The notes below the pieces were generated by a model. That model had not been told where the DNA came from and did no database searches. It saw nothing but the letters and a program-made list of their open reading frames with translations. A program made the position numbers and the translations under genes. This document shows positions 41,328-49,956 of a DNA stretch of 64,000 nucleotides, one piece after another (positions within the stretch are counted from its first letter, which is position 1; every line of letters begins with the position of its first letter). Source of the DNA: GCA-2725625 sp964574215 (lineage in GTDB: Bacteria; Pseudomonadota; Alphaproteobacteria; Rhodospirillales; UBA2165); contig CAZNLR010000016.1 in the NCBI GenBank assembly GCA_964574215.1, forward strand, positions 1 through 64,000. Direction: 5' to 3'.

Positions 41328-44000
41328 TCAGATGATGTCCCTTGGTGCAAAGGACATGGTCCTGAAAGTGCGCTTGTACGGCGATTCGCCGATCTTCTTC
41401 ACTTTCGAGGTTCCCATCTTGTAGTTGTAGTTCCCGCTGATCCAGTCAACGACCCGGCCTTCTAACGCATTGGCAGGCTGCTGGGTGTGCAGGAAGTCCA
41501 TGTAGATCAAACCCTTCTTGATATGACGGGTGACCATTGCGACGCCGGTGACAGCGGCGCGGGTCAACTCGACATTGCCGGCTTTCATCTGGCCGGCGAA
41601 GGAGTAGTCCGATCCTTCGACACCGAGGATGGTCTCTTTCAGAGACGGCACCCGGTCGGAATAGACCATCACCATGTCGCCCGATTCGATGCCGCGCTTC
41701 TTGGCGTCATCGGGATGAATTTCGACATAGTTGTCGGGCCAGCGTTGAACGATATAGGGCCGGCGACGGTCATCGAAGCCGGACTGCCAACGTTCGTTGG
41801 TCCGGCCGGAGGTGCACCACAGTTCATCACCCCGCGGTTTCATCCATTCCCAGTAATCCGAAAACAGATTCCAAGGAGATTTCTGGATGTTGCAACGACC
41901 GGTCTGGCTGTTGAAGTGCGTCAGCTTCTTGTTGTACACGTTGCCGCCGGCGGGACCTTCCGGATCCAACTTACGGGTCGTGTCGTGCAGACGCTTGGAG
42001 CCGACCAGGGAACCATCGTCTTTCATAAAGACCGGACCCTGGATGCCGTTGGTGCCGAACTCCCTCATCTTCTGATGCAAGCTCTTGCCTTCGCGTTTGG
42101 CGGCGACCTTGATCATATTGAAGTCCTTGCGGCTGCCGCGCGAAAAGCGCGCCATTTCTTCGGCGACATCGTTGGAGCTGTTCCAATCGAAGCCTTTCAT
42201 GCCCATCCGTTTAGCCAACTGGGAAATGATCCACCAATCGGGTTTCGCTTCGCCCGGCGCATCATAGAATTTCTGATACAACCGGAGCCTGCGTTCACCG
42301 TTGGCCCGCATGAAGTCTTCTTCGCCCCAGGTTGCGGCGGGGAAGACAATATCGGCATATTGAGCGCCAATCGGATCGACCAGATAGATTTCCTGGTTGA
42401 TCACGACCATACCACCCGAATCCGCCCGTTTCTTCAGGGTATCGATGATATCCTGCTTGTCGTAGGAACGAACCTGATGGGGGTTGGCAACGGTCAGTTC
42501 ATGGAACCGTTTGGCCAATTGCTGCGATCCGCACATGGATTGAATCCACGTGGTGCCGATCACATGCGCCATGCGGGTGTGGCCGGCTATGGTGTAGGTG
42601 TCCGTATCCAACGCCCGGCGACGACGGCCCGGCACCTTCATCGGCGACTTGTTGCGCGGATATTTACCGCCCCGTTGACCGCCACGTTGGTGACCACCGG
42701 CACGGCCGATGACCTGACCCGGACGTCCACCGGCGCCGACGATAATGCCCAGAGCGGAGATCGCCTGGGTATTGCCGACATTGTTGGACCAGTAGAGGCC
42801 TTTCTCGATCATGACCGAGGTTTTGGGCCGCTTGTTGCCTTTGGGCTTGGCCATCCATTCGGCGGCCGTTTTGATCTTCTTGGCGTCAACACCGGTGACT
42901 TTCGAGGCATTGGCCAGCGAGAACTCTTTCTGAGCCATCAGCCATTTTTTCCAGTCCTCGAAACCGTTGGTCTGGAATTTCCCCCACGTCGTCCGCCACT
43001 GCCACGGCGTATTACGCGTGCCTTGGCCGAAGCCGGAGGACGAGCCCCATTTGTTGTTGACCCAGTTCTTGATCCACTCCTTGTCCTGCCAGCCGTTCTC
43101 GACGATGATCCGCGCGATGGCGTTGATCAGCAGGAGGTCGGTACCCGGATTAACGTCCAGCCACAAGCCGCCATTGGCTTCGGCGTAAGCGACGCCGGCG
43201 GTGCGGCGCGGCACCATGAAGATGGCCTTCTGACCATTCTGGATGCCCGGCATTATCCATTGGGTAAACAAGATGGTTTTGGTCTCGTACGGGTCGGTAC
43301 CGCATATCATCAGCGTATCGGCATTCATCCAGTCTTCGTAAGAAGGACCGAAATTGTCGAAACCGGCATCGCGGAAACCAGGTGTCGAAGACACATCCGA
43401 CGGCGTGTCATGGAAGGTGAAGTTCGCCGTATTGATGTGGCGTAACGCGTATTTGGTAATCGCGTAGGTGTTTTCCATGAACTGGTAGGAATAGGTCTTC
43501 ACACCGTAGGCATTGGCGCCGTGATTGTCGATAACGTGATTACCGACAGCGGCGGCTACGTCGAGGGCGAAATCCCACGGTACCGGTTGAAGGATACCGT
43601 AAATCCGCATCATCGGGCTTTTCAGCCGATCACGGGTCGGGGTCTGTGGATTGTAGACCTTTTGCGCGATACAGCCGCCACGAAGACTGGAATCACCGCC
43701 CTTGTTGACGAACTTGGCGTCCTTGTCGGGGATGACCACGACATGGTGCGGCTCGCCTTTATGCAGCACAATATTGTGCTGGTTGGGGGCCACCCAAGCG
43801 CCCAGCGGATCGACCGGGAACTTTTCGTTGAAAGCGTTTTCACCAGCTTTGGGTCCACCGTTTTTACCACCAGCGACCGGCCAGCGGTAAACTTTTAGAC
43901 CACAGGCGACGATGCAGTAGTCGCAAGCCGTGGTGACAACATCTGCGCCCTTCGGAGGAAGCGGCACGTTCGTTTCTGGAATATAATAAGGAGTAGTCAT
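41328..44000 (-). CDS. idrA: IdrA-type molybdoenzyme of the arsenite oxidase family (probable iodate reductase catalytic subunit)
   Basis: The 890-residue molybdopterin subunit has the AioA-type [3Fe-4S] motif Cys26-x2-Cys29-x3-Cys33, with Ser104 at the fourth position as in AioA. It lacks its own signal and should be carried out by the Tat signal of the Rieske partner. The RAGGHQRGG segment keeps the Arg and His of the AioA active site. The stretch that in arsenite oxidases holds a substrate-binding His (SEVHATR, recalled from memory) reads SSTPGFRDAG here. Together with two diheme peroxidase genes in the same operon this favours iodate reductase (IdrABP1P2) over arsenite oxidase. I infer iodate as substrate; arsenite cannot be fully excluded. 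Confidence 0.78.
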   Translation of the reverse strand: MTTPYYIPETNVPLPPKGADVVTTACDYCIVACGLKVYRWPVAGGKNGGPKAGENAFNEKFPVDPLGAWVAPNQHNIVLHKGEPHHVVVIPDKDAKFVNKGGDSSLRGGCIAQKVYNPQTPTRDRLKSPMMRIYGILQPVPWDFALDVAAAVGNHVIDNHGANAYGVKTYSYQFMENTYAITKYALRHINTANFTFHDTPSDVSSTPGFRDAGFDNFGPSYEDWMNADTLMICGTDPYETKTILFTQWIMPGIQNGQKAIFMVPRRTAGVAYAEANGGLWLDVNPGTDLLLINAIARIIVENGWQDKEWIKNWVNNKWGSSSGFGQGTRNTPWQWRTTWGKFQTNGFEDWKKWLMAQKEFSLANASKVTGVDAKKIKTAAEWMAKPKGNKRPKTSVMIEKGLYWSNNVGNTQAISALGIIVGAGGRPGQVIGRAGGHQRGGQRGGKYPRNKSPMKVPGRRRRALDTDTYTIAGHTRMAHVIGTTWIQSMCGSQQLAKRFHELTVANPHQVRSYDKQDIIDTLKKRADSGGMVVINQEIYLVDPIGAQYADIVFPAATWGEEDFMRANGERRLRLYQKFYDAPGEAKPDWWIISQLAKRMGMKGFDWNSSNDVAEEMARFSRGSRKDFNMIKVAAKREGKSLHQKMREFGTNGIQGPVFMKDDGSLVGSKRLHDTTRKLDPEGPAGGNVYNKKLTHFNSQTGRCNIQKSPWNLFSDYWEWMKPRGDELWCTSGRTNERWQSGFDDRRRPYIVQRWPDNYVEIHPDDAKKRGIESGDMVMVYSDRVPSLKETILGVEGSDYSFAGQMKAGNVELTRAAVTGVAMVTRHIKKGLIYMDFLHTQQPANALEGRVVDWISGNYNYKMGTSKVKKIGESPYKRTFRTMSFAPRDII

Positions 44001-44014
44001 TTTTTTCCTTCCTC

Positions 44015-44611
44015 CTAACCTTGAAGATTGTCGAAGCGGCCATAGATCAGGCCGAATACGCCAACCGCATAGATATTGTCGCCATCAACTTCGAGCAGCA
44101 CCTGGGGCAGACTTTGGTAAGCCTGGCCGGAGATCAGAATGCCGTGCCGCGTCAGGTCATAAGTCGACAAATGCAATGGACAGGCACCCAATGATTTGGT
44201 GTCGCCCTTGTAGCTGCCGGACATGTCGCCGCCTTGATGGGTACAGGTGTAGTTGAACGCCACGATGTCCTTATTGGGACCAATGCCGCCGCCGGCTTCC
44301 TGGCCGAGCATGACGATCATCGATTCCGAATAAGCGCCCTTATCGGGATACTGGAAATCGATCGGCTTATCTTTTTTCAACTGGCTCAACTTAGCTACCA
44401 GTTTGCGCGGATAGGTCGCCACCATGGCCGGAACCTGGGCCATGCCGGGACCGGCGCTGACCATGGCAACGGTGGTAACGCCCGAGGCGAATAAGAAGTC
44501 GCGGCGGGACATCAGGCACTTACCATGTCCTTTTTCGGACCCCTGCTCCGTCTTGGAGACTTCACCCTGGCTTTGGGCGAGGTCAAGTTTGGTTTGAGTT
44601 TCCATTTTCAT
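44015..44611 (-). CDS. idrB: IdrB-type Rieske subunit
   Basis: The 198-residue protein begins with a hydrophilic extension, then a twin-arginine signal (MSRRDFLFASGVTTVAMVSA). The Rieske [2Fe-2S] ligands are seen as TCTHQGGD and CPLHLSTYD. It is the small subunit of AioBA/IdrAB enzymes, exporting the catalytic subunit as a complex and passing electrons between c cytochromes and the Mo site. It is 14 bases upstream of idrA. The start at 44611 follows AGGAGAAAGAGTT. Confidence 0.85.
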   Translation of the reverse strand: MKMETQTKLDLAQSQGEVSKTEQGSEKGHGKCLMSRRDFLFASGVTTVAMVSAGPGMAQVPAMVATYPRKLVAKLSQLKKDKPIDFQYPDKGAYSESMIVMLGQEAGGGIGPNKDIVAFNYTCTHQGGDMSGSYKGDTKSLGACPLHLSTYDLTRHGILISGQAYQSLPQVLLEVDGDNIYAVGVFGLIYGRFDNLQG

Positions 44612-44632
44612 AACTCTTTCTCCTCGTCCCGC

Positions 44633-45754
44633 TTAATCCAGCGGCGCATAAGGTGGAAGTTTCGGCGTCGCCATTTTAATCTCCGGCCCACTCAGGGATT
44701 CGAGGAAGGCGACCAGGTCTTCTTTCTCTTTGTCCGAGAGTTTGAGAGGCTTCAACAGCTTCGTCTTGTTGGCGGAGAAATCGTTCTTGCCGCCGCCTTC
44801 GTTATAGAAATCGATAATTTCGTCGAAATCGAAGAAGGCGCCGTTATGCATGAACGGTGCGGTGTAAGCCGTATAACGCAGCGGCGGTGTCCGGAACTTG
44901 CCCATATCGGATTTTTCTTTGGTCCGATAATAGAGACCGGCATCTTCCTTGATCGTCCGATACATTTTTTCGGTGACGCCCTTGGCGTACTGTTCGTAGC
45001 GGAACGTGACCTGAGCCATACCGTTGGTTTGCCATTCTTCCGCCGTGGGCACACCGAGATTATAGTATTTCTGATCGGTGAGCAGCGGGCCATTATGGCA
45101 CTCGATGCAGTTGGCTTTGCCTTGGAACAGTTTGAGACCCCGCACCTGTTGAGCGGAGAGCGCTTTTTTGTCGCCGCGCATATATTTGTCGAACGGCGTA
45201 TTGTTGTGGATCATCGTCCGTTCAAAAGCTGCCATGGCTTTCCAGACATTGTTGACCCGGGGCCAACGATCGCCGAAGACTTCACGGAAGGCTTTGACGT
45301 ATTCCGGTATAAAGGCCAGACGGGCCTCGACCATGTCGCGTTCACCGTTACCGGAGACCGCTCCCAAGGCCGCTGAGGGCGCCTGATTTTCGAGTGACTT
45401 CGCCGAACCGGCCCAGAACAGCTTACCGAGGTAAGCGGCGTTCACGACGGTCTGGCTGTTGCGCCAGTGAATAACGCCGGGATAACCGCGGGACAACGGG
45501 TCATTGAAACCCCAGCCCTGTTTCGGCGAATGGCAGTCGGCACAGGATACGGAAGCATCGCCGCCAATCCTGGGATCGAAAAACAACGTTTTGCCGAGGG
45601 CGATTTTAGCCGCAGACTGCTTATTGTCCGCCGGAATTGGCGGCGGGCCCAAAGCGGCCAGAGGCGGGTTTTTGTCGGCCATGGCGGCAGTGGAGATACC
45701 CACTACGGCGAGACCGGTCGCAAAAATATAGGTGATTTTTTTCATCATTTTCAT
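44633..45754 (-). CDS. idrP1: IdrP-type diheme cytochrome c peroxidase (first paralogue)
   Basis: The protein has about 373 residues, a signal peptide ending near STAAMADK, and two heme sites, CADCH and CIECH. The MauG/CCP layout includes the sequence TPPLRYTAYTAPFMHNG. In described iodate reducers two such peroxidases belong to the idr cluster and are thought to handle H2O2 or reduced iodine intermediates. I chose the ATG at 45754 for its AGGAGCCGAGAG site; longer frames overlap the next gene upstream. Which peroxidase is P1 and which P2 is uncertain. Confidence 0.8.
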   Translation of the reverse strand: MKMMKKITYIFATGLAVVGISTAAMADKNPPLAALGPPPIPADNKQSAAKIALGKTLFFDPRIGGDASVSCADCHSPKQGWGFNDPLSRGYPGVIHWRNSQTVVNAAYLGKLFWAGSAKSLENQAPSAALGAVSGNGERDMVEARLAFIPEYVKAFREVFGDRWPRVNNVWKAMAAFERTMIHNNTPFDKYMRGDKKALSAQQVRGLKLFQGKANCIECHNGPLLTDQKYYNLGVPTAEEWQTNGMAQVTFRYEQYAKGVTEKMYRTIKEDAGLYYRTKEKSDMGKFRTPPLRYTAYTAPFMHNGAFFDFDEIIDFYNEGGGKNDFSANKTKLLKPLKLSDKEKEDLVAFLESLSGPEIKMATPKLPPYAPLD

Positions 45755-45764
45755 CTCTCGGCTC

Positions 45765-46889
45765 CTAATTTCGCACTTTGAGCCAATTTTTGATGGGTTT
45801 GTAATTGACGTCGATCTTGTCTTTCCAGACATGCTGACCGCCTGTCAAAGGCTTACCGGACAGAGATTCCAGGAAGGCGACCAGATTGGAGCGTTCTTCC
45901 TTGCTCAAACCCAAAGGTTTGACGCGGGAGTCCTTGTTGGCGTCGTTACCGCCACCGTTGTTGTAGAAATTAACAACGTCCTTAAGCGTTTTGATCATGC
46001 CGTTGTGCATGTAGGGAGCCGTATATTTCAGCTCACGCAGGGTCGGCGTCATGAATTTGCCGATATCCGATCCGTCGGCTTTGTGGGTGCGGATATGAGC
46101 ACCGACATCACGGCGGACATTCATGTAGTTCTCAATGCCGATGAACTTGGCAAAGGTCACGAACGTAATATGACGGCGGGGATCTTTCCAGATATCAGGA
46201 TTGTTCGGCACGCCCGTGTTATGGGGCTGGTCATCGGAGAAACGATTGCCGGAGTGGCAGGATGCGCAACCGGCCTTCCCTTTGAACAACTCGAAGCCCC
46301 GCTTGGCGGCATCGGACATTTTGCCGGTATCAAACGGCGCACCCCGGGAGGTCAGCGTTTTCAAGTATTCCGGTATCGCCTTACGGATCGAACCGTTCGA
46401 GGGCTCACCGTAACCAGCGTCCTTGAACATCTTCACATAAATGGGATCCTGCTTTACGCGTTCCTGCATCAGGCGCATGTCCATATTCATGTTGTAGGTT
46501 TCCGTGATCGATTCGCGGGTCACATCATTGAGGTTGGTGCCGATGCGTCCGTCGTGGAACCAAGCAGCTTTTTGAGCCGCGTTGATCAAGGTCGGCGTAT
46601 TCCGAAAACCGTCGGAACCCGGATAGGCCTTCGACAAGGCCAAACCGTCCGCAAAACCCTTCGCAGGAATATGACACGTGGCGCAGCTTATCGCCGCATC
46701 ACCGGAAAGGCGCGGATCAAAAAACAGCCGCTTTCCGAGTGCAGCTTTTTTCGCATTTACTTTTGGCGCTTTGACCGGACCGAAACCATCGGCCGCAGCC
46801 GTGGCGGAAGCGGCAACCACGCCGCTTAAAACGATTACCGCCGCCTTTACAAAATGGCGGTAGCATCTCTTACTAAAAAGAATACCCAT
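45765..46889 (-). CDS. idrP2: IdrP-type diheme cytochrome c peroxidase (second paralogue)
   Basis: The 374-residue exported protein has heme sites CATCH and CASCH and the peroxidase segments SGDAAISCATCH and TPTLRELKYTAPYMHNGM. It is a paralogue of the following gene (shared SKEERSNLVAFLESLSGKPL type C-terminus) and the first gene of the idr operon. A GGAGGG Shine-Dalgarno precedes the ATG at 46889. A partial copy of this leader (46924-46940) lies 36 bases further upstream. Confidence 0.8.
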   Translation of the reverse strand: MGILFSKRCYRHFVKAAVIVLSGVVAASATAAADGFGPVKAPKVNAKKAALGKRLFFDPRLSGDAAISCATCHIPAKGFADGLALSKAYPGSDGFRNTPTLINAAQKAAWFHDGRIGTNLNDVTRESITETYNMNMDMRLMQERVKQDPIYVKMFKDAGYGEPSNGSIRKAIPEYLKTLTSRGAPFDTGKMSDAAKRGFELFKGKAGCASCHSGNRFSDDQPHNTGVPNNPDIWKDPRRHITFVTFAKFIGIENYMNVRRDVGAHIRTHKADGSDIGKFMTPTLRELKYTAPYMHNGMIKTLKDVVNFYNNGGGNDANKDSRVKPLGLSKEERSNLVAFLESLSGKPLTGGQHVWKDKIDVNYKPIKNWLKVRN

Positions 46890-46940
46890 CTATGGGTCCC
46901 TCCGTCGTTAAAACCGACAAGGTATCTATGGGTCCCCCCC
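46884..46940. repeat. Direct repeat of the idrP2 leader
   Basis: TCTATGGGTCCCTCC (from 46889) and TCTATGGGTCCCCCC (from 46925) lie 36 bases apart and cover the start codon/Shine-Dalgarno area of the idr operon on the other strand. The first copy is also part of a palindrome, ACCCAT-CT-ATGGGT (46884-46897). It could be a small duplication or a regulatory repeat. Confidence 0.55.
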
Positions 46941-47319
46941 AGACACCAATTTTCTAACCAATGCGACATTTACTGCCGCCGACCGGCGCTAGAACTCACG
47001 AAAAAAGATTTTGAGACTGAAAAAAGGCCAAAGAATTTTTGGCTAGATTTCCCTCCCTCGATGACTTTTTTCTTTAACCACCCTGTCAGCGATAAAAATT
47101 TCGCATTGGGTGAACCTAATATTGGAACAATTCTATTGGCCTTGACGTGCGTCAAGAAAGGCCATCACTCACGGGATTGTGATCGGCATAACCCCTTACT
47201 CAACGCGCCTTACAGCCATTTGGAGTGATAAATCTCGGGTTAAATCTAGATTTTAATTCCGGTTGGCGCTGTTAAATAACCGGGGGCGTCCGATAATGTC
47301 AAAAATAGCGTGGATAATA
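46890..47319. other. Intergenic region upstream of the idr operon
   Basis: This 430-base gap holds the duplicated leader and an FNR-like box, described separately. I see no further gene. Frames here lack coding character. Confidence 0.5.
47142..47155. promoter_or_regulatory. FNR/DNR-family binding site upstream of idr
   Basis: TTGAC-GTGC-GTCAA is a perfect palindrome of the FNR/FixK/DNR type, embedded in a larger GGCC...GGCC symmetry. It is about 260 bases upstream of idrP2, so the transcript would have a leader of some 200 bases. It suggests induction under low oxygen. Confidence 0.65.
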
Positions 47320-47901
47320 TTAATCGTCGGAGACTTTTTCGTCGCCTTTCCAGCGGCGGAACAGGGTGTGCTCGATCTCGAAATGGTCGAGCATTTTTCC
47401 CACCGTCTGATGGATGATGTCGGTGATGCTTTGGGGGCCGTGGTAGAAAGACGGCATGGGCGGCAGGATGGTGGCGCCCAGATCGGCGGCCCGGGACATC
47501 AGGTCCAAATGCCCCCGATGGAGCGGCGTTTCCCGCACCATCAGGACCAGACGGCGTTTTTCCTTCAAGGTCACATCGGCCGCCCTGACCACCAAATTTT
47601 CATTGTAGGAATTGGCGATCGCCGACAGGCTTTTAATGGTGCAGGGCACCACCACCATGCCTTTGGTCAGAAACGATCCACTGGCCGGGGCGGCGCCCAC
47701 ATCCCGGACGTCGTAGACCACATCGGCCATCTCCTTGACTTCATCCAGGGTGATATCGGTTTCGATTTTCAGATTTCTTTCGGCGGAATTACTGAGGATA
47801 AGGTGAACTTCCTGGTCCAGGTCTCTCAGGACCTTCAGCATTTCAACACCATAGATGACGCCGGTTGCGCCGGTTAAAGCAACCACAAGGGGTTTGGACA
47901 T
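47320..47901 (-). CDS. ubiX: UbiX-family flavin prenyltransferase
   Basis: The 193-residue protein has the UbiX pattern: a Rossmann start VALTGATGVIYGVEMLKVL, then SGSFLTKGMVVVPCTIKSLS and LMVRETPLHRGHLDLM. UbiX makes prenylated FMN, the cofactor that UbiD-type (de)carboxylases need. It closes the minus-strand aromatic cluster that also encodes a UbiD, so it probably serves that enzyme. Confidence 0.93.
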   Translation of the reverse strand: MSKPLVVALTGATGVIYGVEMLKVLRDLDQEVHLILSNSAERNLKIETDITLDEVKEMADVVYDVRDVGAAPASGSFLTKGMVVVPCTIKSLSAIANSYNENLVVRAADVTLKEKRRLVLMVRETPLHRGHLDLMSRAADLGATILPPMPSFYHGPQSITDIIHQTVGKMLDHFEIEHTLFRRWKGDEKVSDD

Positions 47902-47918
47902 TTTATTCCCTACTGTCT

Positions 47919-48590
47919 TTATTGCACGGTGGCGCCATTATTCTGAACTTCCGGGCAAGCTTCAAGCAAAGTATAACCGGCATCTTCCAGCGCTTTCATC
48001 ACACCGTCGAAATCATCCGCCTGGAACCGTAGAATAACCTTCTTCAGATCGCCGCCGTTTTCATCGACGGTAAACATTGATTGCAGGATTGCGCCCGCCG
48101 AATCCAGGGTCTGGGCGATTTCGGTCATAACGCCGTCGGTAATTACCATGGGCGACAGGGTGATGCCGCTCCACGATTCCCAAGCGCCCAGCACCCGGGC
48201 GGCAAGACTGAATATTTCCGAGGCCGATATGATGCCGACGAGTTCACCACCCTCAAGCACGGGGAACTGGCTGATATCTTCATCCTGACCGCGCCGGAGA
48301 CAATGTTCCATCGTATCGTTGGCGTCCACCGTGGCGGGGCGGCGCGCCATTAAATCTTTGACTTTCAAACGGTTAGCAAAATAATCGAACTCGTGGGGGT
48401 CCTGGCCACGGGAAACGAACTCGGCGGCGCGCAAGCAGCTGGCCCGGGTAATCACTCCCCTGAGATCGCCGTCGTCGACCACCGGCATGACCCGCAAATT
48501 TTTTTCAATCAGCGTGCGCTTGGCTTCGGCGACCAAGGTATCACTGGTCACCGTTTCGGGATCGGCTTTCATCCAATTGCGTACAATCAT
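47919..48590 (-). CDS. CBS-domain protein, probable phenylphosphate synthase subunit 3
   Basis: The 223-residue protein has two CBS domains (about 5-60 with MKADPETVTSDTLVAEAKRT, and 75-130 with LMARRPATVDANDTMEH). An ACT-like C-terminus (TLSPMVITDGVMTEIAQTL) follows. In Thauera the third, stimulating subunit of phenylphosphate synthase is a ~24 kDa CBS protein; size and gene company match here. Without the neighbours it would only be called a CBS protein. Confidence 0.75.
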   Translation of the reverse strand: MIVRNWMKADPETVTSDTLVAEAKRTLIEKNLRVMPVVDDGDLRGVITRASCLRAAEFVSRGQDPHEFDYFANRLKVKDLMARRPATVDANDTMEHCLRRGQDEDISQFPVLEGGELVGIISASEIFSLAARVLGAWESWSGITLSPMVITDGVMTEIAQTLDSAGAILQSMFTVDENGGDLKKVILRFQADDFDGVMKALEDAGYTLLEACPEVQNNGATVQ

Positions 48591-48622
48591 TTTCCCTACC
48601 TCATCATATCTCTGCCCGGTAG

Positions 48623-49885
48623 TTACCCGGCTTTTGACATTTCAGACGATTTCGACAGTTTATAGAGCCGGGTAAATTCATCGACCGCCGCCTGGGCGAA
48701 TTCCGGCGTGTAGAGATGCAAATCCACCTCCTTGATGGCGGATTTGTCGTTCAGCTTTTCCTTAAGCCTTTCGACAAACGCCGCATCGGCTTCCGGATCG
48801 TAGATTTGATGCCCCTCAACCGACAGCGACGACCAGCCTTGCAGCGGGATCATAAACGTAAAGGGGCCCTTATAGTCGTTCAGACGTTCGGCGAATACAT
48901 CGGCGGCCTGCCGCAATTCATCGGCAGTTGTCCGCACCTGCACACGGAGAGCGTCCTGCACAAACTGCTCCCGGTCCTTGGTTGCCTCAATCTTGTCCGC
49001 CCGGCCGCCGTAGCTCAAAAAATCAAGTCCACAAGGGGCGATAACGGCAGGAATACCCGCCGCGCCGACAGCTTTTAGCCGGTCCGGGCCGGGATCACGG
49101 TTGCCTTCGAAAAGATGCTCCATCACGCCGCCGGTGCAAAGATCGAGAATGCCGTCAAAGGCGCCATCGGCGACCATCTCTTCCATCGCCCGGTCGCCCT
49201 TGCCCTGGGCATGGCAGACGACGGGCGCATAGCCTTGTTCCTCGAGCATCCCCATGGCGGTCTGTACGGCCATTTCGCCGAAACCGAAATTACTGATGGC
49301 GACCACCGGCTGATCGAAATCGAATTCCGTCCCCATGGACATTTCCACCATGCCGCAAATGGCGCCGATGGCGTTGGTGATCTGGGCTTTCAGAAGCGGG
49401 TTCATTTTCACGATATCCAATATCGTATGGTGCATGGTGATATCGCGCGTGCCCACATAGCTATCAATATATCTTGGATGGGCAGCCATGGGGGACGCCA
49501 TCACTTTGGGCATGCCGAACGGCAGGCGTTTCATAATACTGGTCGAGATCAGCGTGGCCGTGCCGCCGCCGACGCCGAATATGCCGTGCACTTTGCCTTC
49601 TTTGAGTAAATCCTCGACGATCAACGCCGCACCCCTGATCTGATTCTGGACCGACCGGTCCCGGTCTGTCCGATAACATTTCCTGACTTCTTCGATGGTC
49701 ATGCCGCCGCGTTCGGCGACTTCTTCAGTCGTCACGTCTCCGGCAAAGGGCGGCGGCTCTTCCATACTGACATCGACCAGCACGGCATCGTGCCCGCGTT
49801 CCTCAATCTTCTCCTTGACGAATATGATGTCCTCACCCCTGGTATCCAGGTTACAGATGATGACAATTCCCTTCTTCTCCGACAT
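48623..49885 (-). CDS. Tm-1-like (UPF0261) ATP-binding protein
   Basis: The 420-residue soluble protein of the Tm-1/UPF0261 family has start segments IVIICNLDTRGEDIIFVKEK, the Gly-rich GVGGGTATLISTSIM and a C-terminal IDLH-type strand (EVDLHLYTPEFAQAAVDEF). The biochemical role of bacterial members is not established. It lies between the UbiD and CBS genes, so it is probably part of the aromatic pathway. Possible roles are an acyl-phosphate or CoA-related step, or a regulator, but nothing in the sequence decides. Confidence 0.85.
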   Translation of the reverse strand: MSEKKGIVIICNLDTRGEDIIFVKEKIEERGHDAVLVDVSMEEPPPFAGDVTTEEVAERGGMTIEEVRKCYRTDRDRSVQNQIRGAALIVEDLLKEGKVHGIFGVGGGTATLISTSIMKRLPFGMPKVMASPMAAHPRYIDSYVGTRDITMHHTILDIVKMNPLLKAQITNAIGAICGMVEMSMGTEFDFDQPVVAISNFGFGEMAVQTAMGMLEEQGYAPVVCHAQGKGDRAMEEMVADGAFDGILDLCTGGVMEHLFEGNRDPGPDRLKAVGAAGIPAVIAPCGLDFLSYGGRADKIEATKDREQFVQDALRVQVRTTADELRQAADVFAERLNDYKGPFTFMIPLQGWSSLSVEGHQIYDPEADAAFVERLKEKLNDKSAIKEVDLHLYTPEFAQAAVDEFTRLYKLSKSSEMSKAG

Positions 49886-49927
49886 GACGGCTTATTTCCT
49901 GTTTAGGTCGTATATTAAAACGAAATT

Positions 49928-49949
49928 GGGGCGGGTTTGACCCCGCCCC
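49928..49949 (-). terminator. Intrinsic terminator after the UbiD gene
   Basis: On the minus strand GGGGCGGG-N6-CCCGCCCC is followed by AATTTCGTTTT. It begins eight bases after the UbiD stop and ahead of the Tm-1-like start. It could reduce transcription of the last three genes. Confidence 0.75.
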
Positions 49950-49956
49950 GTATTCG

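Noticed and set aside
41487..43445. 652-codon open frame on the plus strand opposite idrA
   Set aside because: It lies entirely antisense to a well-supported molybdoenzyme gene and its translation has no recognisable domain. Long antisense frames are expected in codon-biased genes.
41328..44611. Plain arsenite oxidase (AioBA)
   Set aside because: The two linked diheme peroxidases and the changed segment where AioA holds a substrate His favour iodate reductase, although arsenite is not fully excluded.
46854..47228. 124-codon plus-strand frame in the idr upstream region
   Set aside because: Its repeated LWVPP comes only from the direct DNA repeat, and it has no Shine-Dalgarno or domain. The region makes better sense as a promoter.
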